Assembly (NCBI GenBank): GCA_014763615.1
Contig: JACXVB010000030.1
Coordinates: 1 to 34,922, forward strand
Direction: 5' to 3'
DNA length: 34,922 nt
Origin: Sphingobacteriales bacterium
Lineage (GTDB): Bacteria; Bacteroidota; Bacteroidia; Sphingobacteriales; Sphingobacteriaceae
Below the pieces are notes generated by a model. That model was not told where the DNA came from. It was given only the letters and a program-made list of their open reading frames with translations, and searched no databases. Within the stretch, counting starts at the first letter, position 1, and each line of letters begins with the position of its first letter. Position numbers and translations under genes: made by a program. Positions 8,133 to 17,810 of this stretch are shown here, piece after piece.

Positions 8133-8170
8133 AAGTAAAAATAGGGGAGTTTAAGCCCCTATTTTTACTT
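8133..8170 (-). terminator. Terminator of the subtilase gene
   Basis: AAGTAAAAATAGGGG (8133-8147) and CCCCTATTTTTACTT (8156-8170) form a perfect 15-bp stem with an 8-base loop. The stem includes the stop codon of the protease gene (8165-8167), so the hairpin starts within the last codons. Confidence 0.75.
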
Positions 8171-11100
8171 GTTAAGGGTTATTTTTTGAGAATAGGTTTT
8201 TGTCCCTAACTTGATATTCAGAATATAAATTCCATCATTGAAATTTCTGAGATTCAATACCTCACTATATTTTCCGGAGAAGTTATATTTTGATTGTTGA
8301 TAAACTTCTTGACCGACTATATTTAAAAGACTAATTTTTAAGTTAGTTTTTTGATTTGCCTCAAAACTTAAATTGAGCAATCCGTTATTCGGAACAGGAT
8401 AGGCTTTCAACCCAATTTCTGCAGGATCAGCAGGTTTAATGGCCGATAGAACATAATTAAAATCATCAGAAGAACTCACACAACCCGTAGGGCTTTGTAC
8501 ATCCACACGGTAAGTACCTCCTTGGCTTGGCGTATAACTTTTGTTGGTAGCCCCATCAATTTTAACATTATTTAGATACCATTGGTTCATACTGTTAAAA
8601 CTAGAGTTTAGTGTGGTGCCAGTTTGAGTGATGATGGGTTTAGTTACAGGCACAGCTGTTCTTGAAAAATCAGTACAACCTAAAGCACTAAAGTGCATGT
8701 TATAAAAGTAATAATAAGAAGTAGTGATTGTTGTTGGCGTTCCACCCCCAGTATCGAAATAAGCTCCGGTTAATTTGATAAAATTATTTCCTAGTGTAAT
8801 TGGGATATTGTTTACGCCTGAATTACTTCTGAAAATAGTCGCACCATTATAGGCAATACCTATTCTATAAGTTCCTGCTGCGGGGAATTCTAATCCTAGT
8901 GCATACATTTTACCAGGGTCGTTTGGATCATCAACAACCTGACCATTACTGTCAAGCGCATCTACGGTGGTTTTACTTTTATCTACATTTATCGTTATTG
9001 AACTTAAAATGGTTCCTGAAGTGGTTTCAACTGTAAATGTGAGTTGTCCGGCTTTACTTGTATATAATAAGGCACTATCTAACACCATTGGAGCTGCCAC
9101 AGTGATCACAGGTTTTGGGCCAAAATTTCCGGAGTATGTTCCACCGGTATAAACACTTTTTGCTGCAGGACCAAAATAACTCTTAAAATCATTTACTCCA
9201 GCATAAAAGTTGTTGTTAGCATCAGGATTAGTGGTTGCAAAAGGATTAGGTCCAATCGCAATCGGCGTTTGTGCTGCACTAGAATTATACCAATATAAGG
9301 TGCCATCTGCTTGTCCATTGAGTTGGTAGAACCCAGCGGCATTAGTACAAGCCGATACCGATAAATTTGTAGGGGCTAAAGGAATTGAAACTGTAAATGT
9401 AGAATCTGAACTATTATTTGAAGTGAGTACATCATTCGGGAAATTGGTAGTGGCATTCACAGAATAAGTTTGTCCTGCTTGTGTGCTAAATGCCCCATTG
9501 AGTTCAAAATTTACTTCATTATTGGCCGCAAGATTACCCGTAAAAGTATCTGTTAAAGTTTTAATCACAGTACTGTTGTTAGATATGGTAACTGTTACAG
9601 GAATGCCTGTAATGGTAGAGCTTCCATAATTTTTTAATCTAATCGATACTTTTTGATTAAGGTTTGGACAAGAGCTATTGCTTAGGTTGTTAATGGCAAT
9701 CACTCCAGCATCGGATGTAGATTTTACAAAGTTGATTTTATAATCTTGAGTTTCACCTTTAGAATAGGCTCCACAAGGGTTAATTGTAGTTGGATCTGAA
9801 GTTTCAGCCAGCACTATTCTCAATAACGTGGCATTTCCAGGAGTTACGTTTACAGGCACAGTGATGTTTCCGTTAAAGGTACCACTATTACTGATGACAG
9901 ATGAAGTGGCTACGGTTTCTCCATTATCATTAAAATCACCATCAGAATTCCAATCTATATAGATTTTGGCAATTTTATTTGCATCGGCACCACAAGTACC
10001 AAGATTTAGGTTAAATGGATAGGTTTTTCCGACTTCTAAATTTGTGGAGAGATTGGTAAAGTTTGTATAACTTCTACAAGTATTTGGCGCTGTATTATTG
10101 ATGGTATTTAACTGAAATTGATCAATTCTTGAATCAGCGGTTGAGCTTGCGCCAGAGGTACAATAGACCGATCCTCCTATTCCAGATGCTAGGATAGCAT
10201 AATTTTGAGGGCCTTTAGTTAATGTTCCTTTATGGGAAACTCTAATCGTATATACTTGCCCTGGAACCGCATCAGGAACAGCGATTTGCTCAACATTATC
10301 TACAGTATTATCTGTTTTTGTAGCTGCAGCAGAAGGATTATTTGGATTTAATTTCCATGGAAATAAAGTAGTACTTCCCTGAATTAATCTTAAATCTAAA
10401 TCATTTACAAGTTTTGGAGTTCTATCATTTAAAGTTCCAGTTGCGGCAGGGGTTCCTTCGGGGTCAGTCCAACAAATCGTTACTTTTAAAGGACCAATAC
10501 CAGAGGCTACAACTTGCAAATCATAAATTTCGCTTTGCGCTAAAGAACGCTCGGCAATTAAACTGGAAGTTCCATTACTTTTAATGAATTGAGCAGCGCT
10601 TTCTATATCTAAAAGCCCCCATCCAAATTTATAATCTGGTCCTTCAGTTGGGCCTGATTCATCCGCAGTTTCAATCACTAGGCCTTTTAAAGTAGCGGAA
10701 CGCATAAAGTTTCCACCAGTTAGTTTAGAATAGTATTCTTGAAGTAATACCAGTGAACCACTTACATTTGGAGAGGACATAGAGGTACCAGATAGCGTAG
10801 CATAAGCATCATTTGAAGCATTGCTTGTAGAGGTCACTGCTACCCCATCAGCAACAATATCAGGTTTTATTCTGCCATCATCAGTTGGGCCCCAACTGCT
10901 AAAAGGCGCAATTTGAATGCTAGAAGCATCAGTTGGTCCGAAAGGTAATCCGTAGGTAGCCCCAACCGTTAGAATATTTTTTGCTGTTGCAGTAGTAGAA
11001 ATTATATCATAACCATCATTGTCACTGATCCCACTAGGTCTTGCTCCTTTAGCTACTAAAGTACTAGAATTATCGCTAGAAAAACCATAATAGTCTGTAC

Positions 11101-11938
11101 CAACCGGAGGTCCGTTTTCTGTTCTGTTGTTTCCAACAGATTTAACAGGAAGGTAATAAGGTGCATTATAACAGATGATATCCCAATCTTTGGCAGAGTT
11201 ATCGTAAAATCCAAATTTATAATCTTCTGAAGCACTTGGTAGTCCATACCACTCCCACCTGGCAGGATTGGTATTTGAGTTATAATTCCAACCTGCGATA
11301 TATCCGTAAGAATGGTTTGAAATCAACATTCCGTTTGATGCTTCTACGGTCATTTCGGCGGCATCAGAATTGAAATCATAAGCAGAAAGTTTTTTAAGGC
11401 CCCAAGCCATTCCACGAGCAACAGGGTACACCCCAGAAGCAACCATGGTTCCAGCCACATGGGTGGCATGCTCACTAGATGAAGATGGGGAGTCTTTTTG
11501 CTCAATTCTCCCACCGGTAAATTCTTGATGTGACGTTAAAATTGAGCCTCCATCCCAAATCCCAATTTTTCCTGTTAAGTTATCATTGGAGCCATTTAAG
11601 GCAATTCCAAGAGATCCACCAGCGTACATGCTATTGGTTCTTGTAGTAGCTGCTGCTGTGGTATTATTGTATGTGATAAGGTAAATGGGGAAGCCTAAAT
11701 CATCAACGCCTTGTAAAGACATTACCGTTCCATCTTTTTTAACTTGGAAAGTAACCCAATGATTTTTCTTCGCTAGCTCAAAAGCTTTTGCCCGATTTTC
11801 TTCTGAGATGCTTCTGAAGCGAGTGGAAAGTTTTTGAAGCTTAGTGTATTGATCTTTAGTTACTAATTCTTGTTTCTGTGCAAAAACATAGCAAATAGTA
11901 AATATAAGAAGTGTGGTGAACGTAAATTTTTTAAACAT
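8165..11938 (-). CDS. Secreted subtilisin-like (S8) protease with GEVED, CARDB-like and T9SS sorting domains
   Basis: A 1257-residue extracellular serine protease. A signal peptide (MFKKFTFTTLLIFTICYVFA) is followed by a short N-terminal region and the S8 domain, with the triad Asp129 (IGIWDGG), His157 (EHATHVAGT) and Ser386 (LSGTSMSSP); Asn270 in SVGNNRTE is a likely oxyanion residue. Next comes a beta-barrel domain like that of Kp-43 proteases (about 465-590, with VTICWTDPEG), a GEVED module (IYIDWNSDGDFNDNGE, about 640-740), a CARDB-like adhesion domain (about 745-860), a further beta-rich region, and a C-terminal Por/T9SS type A sorting domain (AYPVPNNGLLNLSFE to QKITLNK, last ~75). The last domain sends it through the type IX system to the cell surface or medium. 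His motif reads HATH rather than HGTH. Monocistronic; substrate unknown, probably nutritional proteolysis. Confidence 0.93.
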   Translation of the reverse strand: MFKKFTFTTLLIFTICYVFAQKQELVTKDQYTKLQKLSTRFRSISEENRAKAFELAKKNHWVTFQVKKDGTVMSLQGVDDLGFPIYLITYNNTTAAATTRTNSMYAGGSLGIALNGSNDNLTGKIGIWDGGSILTSHQEFTGGRIEQKDSPSSSSEHATHVAGTMVASGVYPVARGMAWGLKKLSAYDFNSDAAEMTVEASNGMLISNHSYGYIAGWNYNSNTNPARWEWYGLPSASEDYKFGFYDNSAKDWDIICYNAPYYLPVKSVGNNRTENGPPVGTDYYGFSSDNSSTLVAKGARPSGISDNDGYDIISTTATAKNILTVGATYGLPFGPTDASSIQIAPFSSWGPTDDGRIKPDIVADGVAVTSTSNASNDAYATLSGTSMSSPNVSGSLVLLQEYYSKLTGGNFMRSATLKGLVIETADESGPTEGPDYKFGWGLLDIESAAQFIKSNGTSSLIAERSLAQSEIYDLQVVASGIGPLKVTICWTDPEGTPAATGTLNDRTPKLVNDLDLRLIQGSTTLFPWKLNPNNPSAAATKTDNTVDNVEQIAVPDAVPGQVYTIRVSHKGTLTKGPQNYAILASGIGGSVYCTSGASSTADSRIDQFQLNTINNTAPNTCRSYTNFTNLSTNLEVGKTYPFNLNLGTCGADANKIAKIYIDWNSDGDFNDNGETVATSSVISNSGTFNGNITVPVNVTPGNATLLRIVLAETSDPTTINPCGAYSKGETQDYKINFVKSTSDAGVIAINNLSNSSCPNLNQKVSIRLKNYGSSTITGIPVTVTISNNSTVIKTLTDTFTGNLAANNEVNFELNGAFSTQAGQTYSVNATTNFPNDVLTSNNSSDSTFTVSIPLAPTNLSVSACTNAAGFYQLNGQADGTLYWYNSSAAQTPIAIGPNPFATTNPDANNNFYAGVNDFKSYFGPAAKSVYTGGTYSGNFGPKPVITVAAPMVLDSALLYTSKAGQLTFTVETTSGTILSSITINVDKSKTTVDALDSNGQVVDDPNDPGKMYALGLEFPAAGTYRIGIAYNGATIFRSNSGVNNIPITLGNNFIKLTGAYFDTGGGTPTTITTSYYYFYNMHFSALGCTDFSRTAVPVTKPIITQTGTTLNSSFNSMNQWYLNNVKIDGATNKSYTPSQGGTYRVDVQSPTGCVSSSDDFNYVLSAIKPADPAEIGLKAYPVPNNGLLNLSFEANQKTNLKISLLNIVGQEVYQQSKYNFSGKYSEVLNLRNFNDGIYILNIKLGTKTYSQKITLNK

Positions 11939-12050
11939 GGATTCCTTTTAACTTATTTCTAAAACATACTAAAAAAGAGGGACATAGGATTTTTTTAGAA
12001 TGTTAAAAATGAGAGTTTTTTATTAAAGAAACAATTAAATAGCTAAAAAT

Positions 12051-12902
12051 TTAGTAACCCTCTCTTTTTTTAATCCATTGGAACAATTCTTCAATAGGTT
12101 TCTCTAAAATTTTGCCTATGCTGATTTGATGTTTTTGGCAAGCTTCTTCTAAAATATCACTAAAATGAAATGCGATTGATCCTACAAAGTGACAATAATA
12201 GTCTTTAAAATTGGCGTAAGATAGGATATGGGTGTTGATAAAATCCTCAAAACCTTTGAATAATAAGTTTTGAATGTAGGGATGACTTTTATGTGAGCTC
12301 ATAAACTGAGCAAAAGATGCCAGATAATAATTAGGCATAGCTTTTTGATACATATTTTTAATAATGATTTCTTTATTGATTTGGTATTTTTCATTGAAAT
12401 CATCCATAATTTCTTTTGGTGCTTTTTGATACAAGAAATCTGTAAGCAGAATTTTGCCAAAATAAGTTCCCGAACCTTCTTCTCCTAAAATGTAGCCTAA
12501 GCCGTGTTTACTAGGGATTAAATCAGTACCATTAAAAAAAGAAATATTAGACTCGGTACCTAAAATACAACTGAAACCAGGTTTGTTTTTACAGGTTGCC
12601 AAAGCAGAGCCCAACAAATCATTTTCAACACTGATAAAAGCATTTTTAAACTTTATATTTAGTGCATTGGATACAATTTCTCGTCGGTCTGGGCTGCTAC
12701 AACCCGCACCATAGAAATAAATTTCTTTTACCTCATCAGCAAAAGGGGAGAAGGATTTGTTTTGGTTCAAACTTCTTATCATCTCTTTTTCAGAGAGAAA
12801 AAAAGGATTAAAACCACCTGTGTGAAAGCTTTTTAATGATTTATCGGGCAGTTGTAAAATCCAATCTGTTTTAGAGGAACCTCCATCTGCAACAAGAAGC
12901 AT
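12051..12902 (-). CDS. BadF/BadG-type kinase, N-acetylglucosamine kinase-like
   Basis: A 283-residue ASKHA-fold ATPase. The phosphate-1 loop is MLLVADGGSSKTDW at the N-terminus; FYGAGCSSPDRR and ILGTESNISFF match the later nucleotide and sugar contact blocks, and GYILGEEGSGTYFGK is the classic acceptor-site motif of the NAGK branch. Close family members phosphorylate N-acetylglucosamine, or recycle muropeptide sugars in the cytosol, which fits a Bacteroidota role, but the substrate is inferred. It begins one base after the stop of a lone receiver-domain gene on the same strand, so the two are almost certainly cotranscribed. That pairing is unusual. Confidence 0.75.
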   Translation of the reverse strand: MLLVADGGSSKTDWILQLPDKSLKSFHTGGFNPFFLSEKEMIRSLNQNKSFSPFADEVKEIYFYGAGCSSPDRREIVSNALNIKFKNAFISVENDLLGSALATCKNKPGFSCILGTESNISFFNGTDLIPSKHGLGYILGEEGSGTYFGKILLTDFLYQKAPKEIMDDFNEKYQINKEIIIKNMYQKAMPNYYLASFAQFMSSHKSHPYIQNLLFKGFEDFINTHILSYANFKDYYCHFVGSIAFHFSDILEEACQKHQISIGKILEKPIEELFQWIKKREGY

Positions 12903-12903
12903 C

Positions 12904-13296
12904 CTAGATATCTTTTAATAATTCACTGGTAAGGGGTTTCCCTAAAAAGTCGGTAACGTTATTAAATTCAATAACCTTTTTATGGTCGTTAGGGTCTAAA
13001 GACGAAGAAAGCATCACAATCTTTACTTTTTCCTTATCGGGGGATTGGATATCCTGAAACTCAACTAAAAAGTCGAAACCGGTTTTTACAGGCATCCTAA
13101 TATCTAGAAAAATCACCTCTGGAAGGCTTTGATTGGTAGCAACTAATTCTTGTAAATAGTTAATTGCTGATTCGCAAGATTGTTTAACTATGGTAGTTTC
13201 AGCAAAATCACTATTGATTAATATTTTTTGATTAATCATGTTATCGATGAAATTATCATCTATTAACAGTGCAGTTTTATACTTGTAAGACGCCAT
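12904..13296 (-). CDS. Stand-alone response regulator receiver (CheY-like)
   Basis: A 130-residue single-domain receiver with no output domain. The acidic pocket is Asp13-Asp14 (LLIDDNFID), the phosphoacceptor is Asp65 (IFLDIRMP), the switch Ser lies in VMLSSSLDP (about 97-98), and the conserved Lys is Lys120 (FLGKPL). It may pass phosphate on to another protein or bind a partner directly. No histidine kinase is in the window. Upstream of the gene a TATATTTG -7 element is present. It is separated from the kinase-like gene by one base, so whatever signal reaches it may bear on the same process. Confidence 0.9.
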   Translation of the reverse strand: MASYKYKTALLIDDNFIDNMINQKILINSDFAETTIVKQSCESAINYLQELVATNQSLPEVIFLDIRMPVKTGFDFLVEFQDIQSPDKEKVKIVMLSSSLDPNDHKKVIEFNNVTDFLGKPLTSELLKDI

Positions 13297-13315
13297 TCCA
13301 CGAGTTTAAAGTGAA

Positions 13316-13323
13316 CAAATATA
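13316..13323 (-). promoter_or_regulatory. Candidate -7 element of the receiver-kinase unit
   Basis: On the minus strand this reads TATATTTG, matching the Bacteroidota TAnnTTTG -7 consensus, about 20 bases before the ATG at 13296. No clear -33 TTG was seen at the right distance. Confidence 0.35.
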
Positions 13324-13382
13324 TAAAAGAATTAATCACTCTTTATTCTTATTTGATAATTTTTAACTATAAACGCATTGAA

Positions 13383-14696
13383 TTACAAATTTATATTTCC
13401 TGCTATTTCTTTTAAAGCAATCTCTGCAATTTTAGTTTGATACAGGGCATTCGCATAGCGGGCTGTAGCATCGATAAAGTTGAGTTGTGCTTCTCTTAGT
13501 TCTAATGGAACGATACTCCCTAAACGATATTTATCTAAAGTAATGTCTAAATTCTCTTTTGCCACTTCCACATTAGACTTTTCTAAAGAGATTAATCTGA
13601 GGTTAGTTTGATAATTTTGATAAGCGGTTAAAAGTTGCGCCTCTACAGCTTGTTTTATACGCTCTACATCATATTGGGCATTTTCAGATTCTAATTTTGC
13701 ATTCTTCTCTAATCGATTTTGCTGCAAGCCGTTAAAGATATTAATGGAAGCCGTTAAACCATAATTTAATCCGTGGCTATTGGATTGAATGGTAAATGCA
13801 GTAGGCGGAGAGGTGGATTTTGCGAAATTATATCCAGATGTTAATGAAATTGTGGGGTATCTAGCGCCTTTCACTTGCTTTAAATAAAGCTCAGATATTT
13901 TTTGATTGATGTTGGCGCTTCGTATATCCGGATTTTGTATGGCTGTAAGTGCTTTTAAATCGGTATAAACTAAATTTTGATCAATATTTAAGTTCTGATC
14001 AACGGAAAAATCACTTTTTAAATCTCTAGCTAAAAGCTGATTTAATTTAATTTTTGAAGCCTTGATTAAATCTTGCTGCCTCAATAAAGAAGTGGTATCT
14101 GTATTTAAATCAACTTTGGCCGCTAATAATTCTAATTTAGAGCCTTTACCTAAAGTGTATCTGCTTTGCGCATTTTTTAAACGGATAATTGATACCTCTA
14201 AGGCAGTTTCTGTGGCTTCTAATTGTTTTTGTTGAGTTACTAAATCAAAATAAGATTGAATGACGTTGGCTATAGTTGTTTGCACCGTTAACTTTGCGTT
14301 TAATTCTCCAAGTTTTTCTAATTCTTGTAAGCGTTTATAATTGGTAAACATCTGAAAACCATCAAAAATTTTCCAATTTAAACTGGCACCGTAGTTTAAG
14401 TTAGTGGATTTGGCGTTGCTTGCCGACCTGCTGTCGCCATTTGCCAATTCAACATTGCTACTTTGAATTTGATTGGTGCGACTTAAGTTTCCAGAAACTA
14501 TCGGAAGCATCCCGGCATTGCCAATGGTAGCATCGTTTTTACTCATCTCACTTTGATTATTACTCAATTTGATATCGAAATTATTCTCTAAAGCGATACT
14601 TACTGCTTGTTTTAAACTGAGTAATTCCTGTGCTTCTACCTTAGAAACTAGGAAAACTAAAATACTGATTATAAATATTTTAAAGATTGATCTCAT
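13383..14696 (-). CDS. TolC-family outer-membrane efflux protein
   Basis: The outer-membrane channel of a tripartite RND pump. 437 residues with a signal peptide (MRSIFKIFIISILVFLVSKV, cleavage near EAQ) and two OEP repeats, each with long amphipathic helices: LSLKQAVSIALENNFDIKLS opens the first, while TLGKGSKLELLAAKVDLNT and its counterpart YRLGSIVPLELREAQLNF mark equivalent positions in the two halves. This internal duplication is typical of TolC. It starts three bases after the RND gene stop, as the last gene of the marR-MFP-RND-TolC operon. No lipobox Cys is visible, so it is not an OprM-type lipoprotein. Confidence 0.93.
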   Translation of the reverse strand: MRSIFKIFIISILVFLVSKVEAQELLSLKQAVSIALENNFDIKLSNNQSEMSKNDATIGNAGMLPIVSGNLSRTNQIQSSNVELANGDSRSASNAKSTNLNYGASLNWKIFDGFQMFTNYKRLQELEKLGELNAKLTVQTTIANVIQSYFDLVTQQKQLEATETALEVSIIRLKNAQSRYTLGKGSKLELLAAKVDLNTDTTSLLRQQDLIKASKIKLNQLLARDLKSDFSVDQNLNIDQNLVYTDLKALTAIQNPDIRSANINQKISELYLKQVKGARYPTISLTSGYNFAKSTSPPTAFTIQSNSHGLNYGLTASINIFNGLQQNRLEKNAKLESENAQYDVERIKQAVEAQLLTAYQNYQTNLRLISLEKSNVEVAKENLDITLDKYRLGSIVPLELREAQLNFIDATARYANALYQTKIAEIALKEIAGNINL

Positions 14697-14699
14697 TTT

Positions 14700-17600
14700 T
14701 TAGGATTCTTTTTCAGCTAATCTAATTTCTCTATCTGCTTTTTCTGCTTTGGTCTCGTGGTATTCTTTAGACCAATAAGAATAAATGGACGGAATTACGA
14801 ACAAGGTTAGTAATAGAGAGAATAAAGTTCCTCCTATAATCACGGTACCCATACTCATTCGGCTTTTTGCGGCTGCTCCTAAAGCCATAGCAATAGGCAG
14901 CGCACCTAAAGCAATAGCTAAGCTAGTCATTAAAATTGGGCGTAAACGCGAAACGGCAGCTTCACGTATGGCCTGAGAAACTGGCATCCCTTTTTCTTTG
15001 AGCTGATTGGCAAATTCGACAATTAAAATTCCGTTTTTGGTTACTAAACCTATCAACATGATAGTTCCAATCTGGCTAAAGATATTCCATGATTGACCTA
15101 GTAGCCAGAGTGAGAAAAATGCCCCTGCAACAGCCATTGGAACAGTTAAAATGATGATAATTGGATCAATAAAACTTTCAAATTGTGCGGCTAATATCAA
15201 ATAAACCAAAAGCAAAGCTAAGCCAAAGGCAAAAGTGGTGTTAGAATTACTTTCATTAAAATCTCTAGATTCGCCTCCTAAGTCTGTGGTGAAGGAATCG
15301 TCTAAAATTTTGGCTTTGGCTTTATCCATTGCTGCAATGCCGTCTCCAATGGTTTTTCCTGGAGCAAGAGCTGCAGAAACGGTAGCTGATGAAAAACGAT
15401 TGTTTCTGTACAATTGTGGAGGGCTACTTCTTTCTTCCACTTTTACCAAATTATCTAATTGAATCAATTCGCCTTTATTGCTTCTCACAAAAATTGAACT
15501 CAAATCATAAGGATCGTCGCGTTTATCCTTATCAAACTGACCAATGATTTGGTATTGCTGCCCATTCATGGTAAAATAGCCAAATCTTTGAGCACTTAAA
15601 GAAAGTTGTAAAGTTTGAGCAACATCCATTACAGAAACGCCTAAACTTTGCGCTTTTACCCTATCAATGCTCACATTTAACTCTGGTTTGTTGAATTTTA
15701 AATTTACATCCGTATTGGTAAAAGTGGGGTCTGATGAAATTTCATCCATAAAAGCAGGAATTTTCTCTCTCAACTTTTCAAAATTGGGTGCCTGGATAAT
15801 GTATTGAATAGGTAAGCCGCGAGATCTTCCTACGGAAATGGTGGGTTGTTGGATGACGAACGCCTTAGCTTCATTCAGCTTTCTCAAATCTTTGGTTATT
15901 TGATTTGCAATTTGATTTTGCGATTTTTTTCTTTTAGAAGGATCTTTTAATTTGATTCTAAAAAAACCAGTATTTGCAGCTCCTGAACCAGAAAAACCGG
16001 GTGCAGTAACGGATAAATCTGCTTGTTTATCAGGTACAGAATCTCTCACCAAGTCGCCAACTTCATTCATAAAAGCGTCTGTGTATTGGAAAGAGGAACC
16101 CTCTGGTGCGGTAATATTGATGGATAAACTACTTCTATCGTCAAGCGGTGCAGTTTCTTTAGGAAGAACTTTCCAGAATAACACAATTAAACCAATACAG
16201 AAAATTAAAATAGGGAAGGCTAGCCATCTAATTTTTAAAAAGGATTCTAAAGATTCATGATAACTATTGTTTAAGTTTTGGAAAAAAGGCTCGGTTTTGA
16301 TGTAGAATTTAGATTTTTTAGTGCCCTTAATTAGATAGGCGTTCAACATCGGCGTAAGTGAGAGGGAAACAAATGCAGAAATTAACACTGCGGCTCCAAT
16401 TACAATCCCGAATTCTCTGAATAAACGTCCAACAAATCCTTCTAAAAATATTACAGGTAAGAAAACTGCCGCTAAAGTGATAGAAATTGAAATGACAGCG
16501 AAAAAAATCTCGTTAGAACCTTTAATGGCTGCTTCAAACGGAGACATCCCTTCTTCTACTTTTTTGTAGATGTTCTCTGTTACCACGATACCATCATCAA
16601 CTACTAGGCCTGTGGCTAGAACAATAGCTAATAAAGTGAGGACATTGATGGAAAAACCGAGCAGGTACATGATGAAGAATGTAGCTACTAAGGAAACAGG
16701 AATATCAATTAATGGACGAAAGGCGATACTCCAATCTCTAAAGAAGAGATAGATGATGATGATCACTAGTAGGATAGATAAACCCAAAGTTTCGGCAACT
16801 TCTGTTACTGATTTTTTGATAAAAACGGTATCATCTAAAGCAATATTTAGCTTAATATCTGAAGGTAATTCTTTCTTTAATTCAGCATAGCGTTTGTAAA
16901 ACTCTTTAGCAATGTCTAAATAGTTAGCGCCAGGTTGTGGAACTAATGCTGTGGCTACCATTGGTTTACCGCCCGATCTAAGGATGGTTTCTTCATTTTC
17001 GGGACCATAATCTGCATAACCTACATCCTTAAATCTGATGATATTTGTTCCATCATTCTTAATAATCAGGTTATTGAAATCATCCACTGTAGTTAAATTA
17101 CCCTTGGTATTTACGGTGAGCTCGGTTTTATCTCCTGTAATTTTTCCTGATGGTAATTCTACATTTTGTGCATCTAGAGCGTTTTTAACATCTAGTGGCG
17201 TTAGCGCATAGGATGCTAATTTATCAGGATCTAGCCATAAACGCATGGAATAGGTTTTCTCTCCCCAAATTTGTATCGATGAAACTCCAGGGATGGTTTG
17301 AAGTCTTTGTGAAACCACATTATCCGCAAAATCAGTGAGCTGTAGGATATTTCTCTTTTCACTTTGGATAGTCATGGAGATGATAGATTGCGAGTTTGCA
17401 TCGGCTTTAGACACCACTGGTAAACCATCAATATCTTTAGGAAGTGATCTGGCAGCCTGAGAAACTTTATCTCTCACATCATTAGCAGCTACATCCAAAT
17501 CTTTACCTAAATTAAATTCGATAGTGATAGAGCTAGAACCTTGGTTACTTGCCGAAGAAATATTCTTTATTCCATCAATCTGATTGATGGATTTTTCTAA

Positions 17601-17798
17601 AGGCTCAGTAATCTGTGATTCAATAATATCTGCATTGGCTCCTGGGTAATTGGTTCTCACAGAAATTACCGTTGGATCTATTGAAGGGTATTCTCTTACA
17701 CCTAAAAAAGTAAAGCCAATGATACCAAACAAGAGTAAAATCAAGTTCATCACAATGGCCAAAACCGGTCTTTTTATACTTATGGATGATATGCTCAT
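14700..17798 (-). CDS. RND multidrug efflux permease (HAE-1/AcrB type)
   Basis: The inner-membrane proton/drug antiporter of the pump; 1032 residues with the 12-helix, two-fold repeated RND layout. It begins MSISSISIKRPVLAIVMNLI with helix 1 and has large periplasmic loops after helices 1 and 7. Helix 4 contains the paired Asp of the proton relay (TGLVVDDGIVVTEN), matching AcrB Asp407/408, and the helix 10-11 block includes GLVTKNGILIVEFANQ, with the relay Lys-Asn. The porter loop YPGANADIIESQITEPLE is also characteristic. Drug range cannot be read from sequence. It lies 12 bases downstream of the adaptor gene and 3 upstream of the TolC gene. Confidence 0.95.
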   Translation of the reverse strand: MSISSISIKRPVLAIVMNLILLLFGIIGFTFLGVREYPSIDPTVISVRTNYPGANADIIESQITEPLEKSINQIDGIKNISSASNQGSSSITIEFNLGKDLDVAANDVRDKVSQAARSLPKDIDGLPVVSKADANSQSIISMTIQSEKRNILQLTDFADNVVSQRLQTIPGVSSIQIWGEKTYSMRLWLDPDKLASYALTPLDVKNALDAQNVELPSGKITGDKTELTVNTKGNLTTVDDFNNLIIKNDGTNIIRFKDVGYADYGPENEETILRSGGKPMVATALVPQPGANYLDIAKEFYKRYAELKKELPSDIKLNIALDDTVFIKKSVTEVAETLGLSILLVIIIIYLFFRDWSIAFRPLIDIPVSLVATFFIMYLLGFSINVLTLLAIVLATGLVVDDGIVVTENIYKKVEEGMSPFEAAIKGSNEIFFAVISISITLAAVFLPVIFLEGFVGRLFREFGIVIGAAVLISAFVSLSLTPMLNAYLIKGTKKSKFYIKTEPFFQNLNNSYHESLESFLKIRWLAFPILIFCIGLIVLFWKVLPKETAPLDDRSSLSINITAPEGSSFQYTDAFMNEVGDLVRDSVPDKQADLSVTAPGFSGSGAANTGFFRIKLKDPSKRKKSQNQIANQITKDLRKLNEAKAFVIQQPTISVGRSRGLPIQYIIQAPNFEKLREKIPAFMDEISSDPTFTNTDVNLKFNKPELNVSIDRVKAQSLGVSVMDVAQTLQLSLSAQRFGYFTMNGQQYQIIGQFDKDKRDDPYDLSSIFVRSNKGELIQLDNLVKVEERSSPPQLYRNNRFSSATVSAALAPGKTIGDGIAAMDKAKAKILDDSFTTDLGGESRDFNESNSNTTFAFGLALLLVYLILAAQFESFIDPIIIILTVPMAVAGAFFSLWLLGQSWNIFSQIGTIMLIGLVTKNGILIVEFANQLKEKGMPVSQAIREAAVSRLRPILMTSLAIALGALPIAMALGAAAKSRMSMGTVIIGGTLFSLLLTLFVIPSIYSYWSKEYHETKAEKADREIRLAEKES

Positions 17799-17810
17799 TT
17801 TATTTTTTAA

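Noticed and set aside
11440..11480. Inactive subtilase because the His motif is HATH
   Set aside because: The catalytic His is the first residue of the motif and is kept; the Gly to Ala change next to it is tolerated, and Asp129 and Ser386 are intact.
15952..16260. 102-codon open frame on the plus strand inside the RND gene
   Set aside because: It lies antisense to a strongly conserved RND coding region and its product resembles no known family; a shadow of the real gene.
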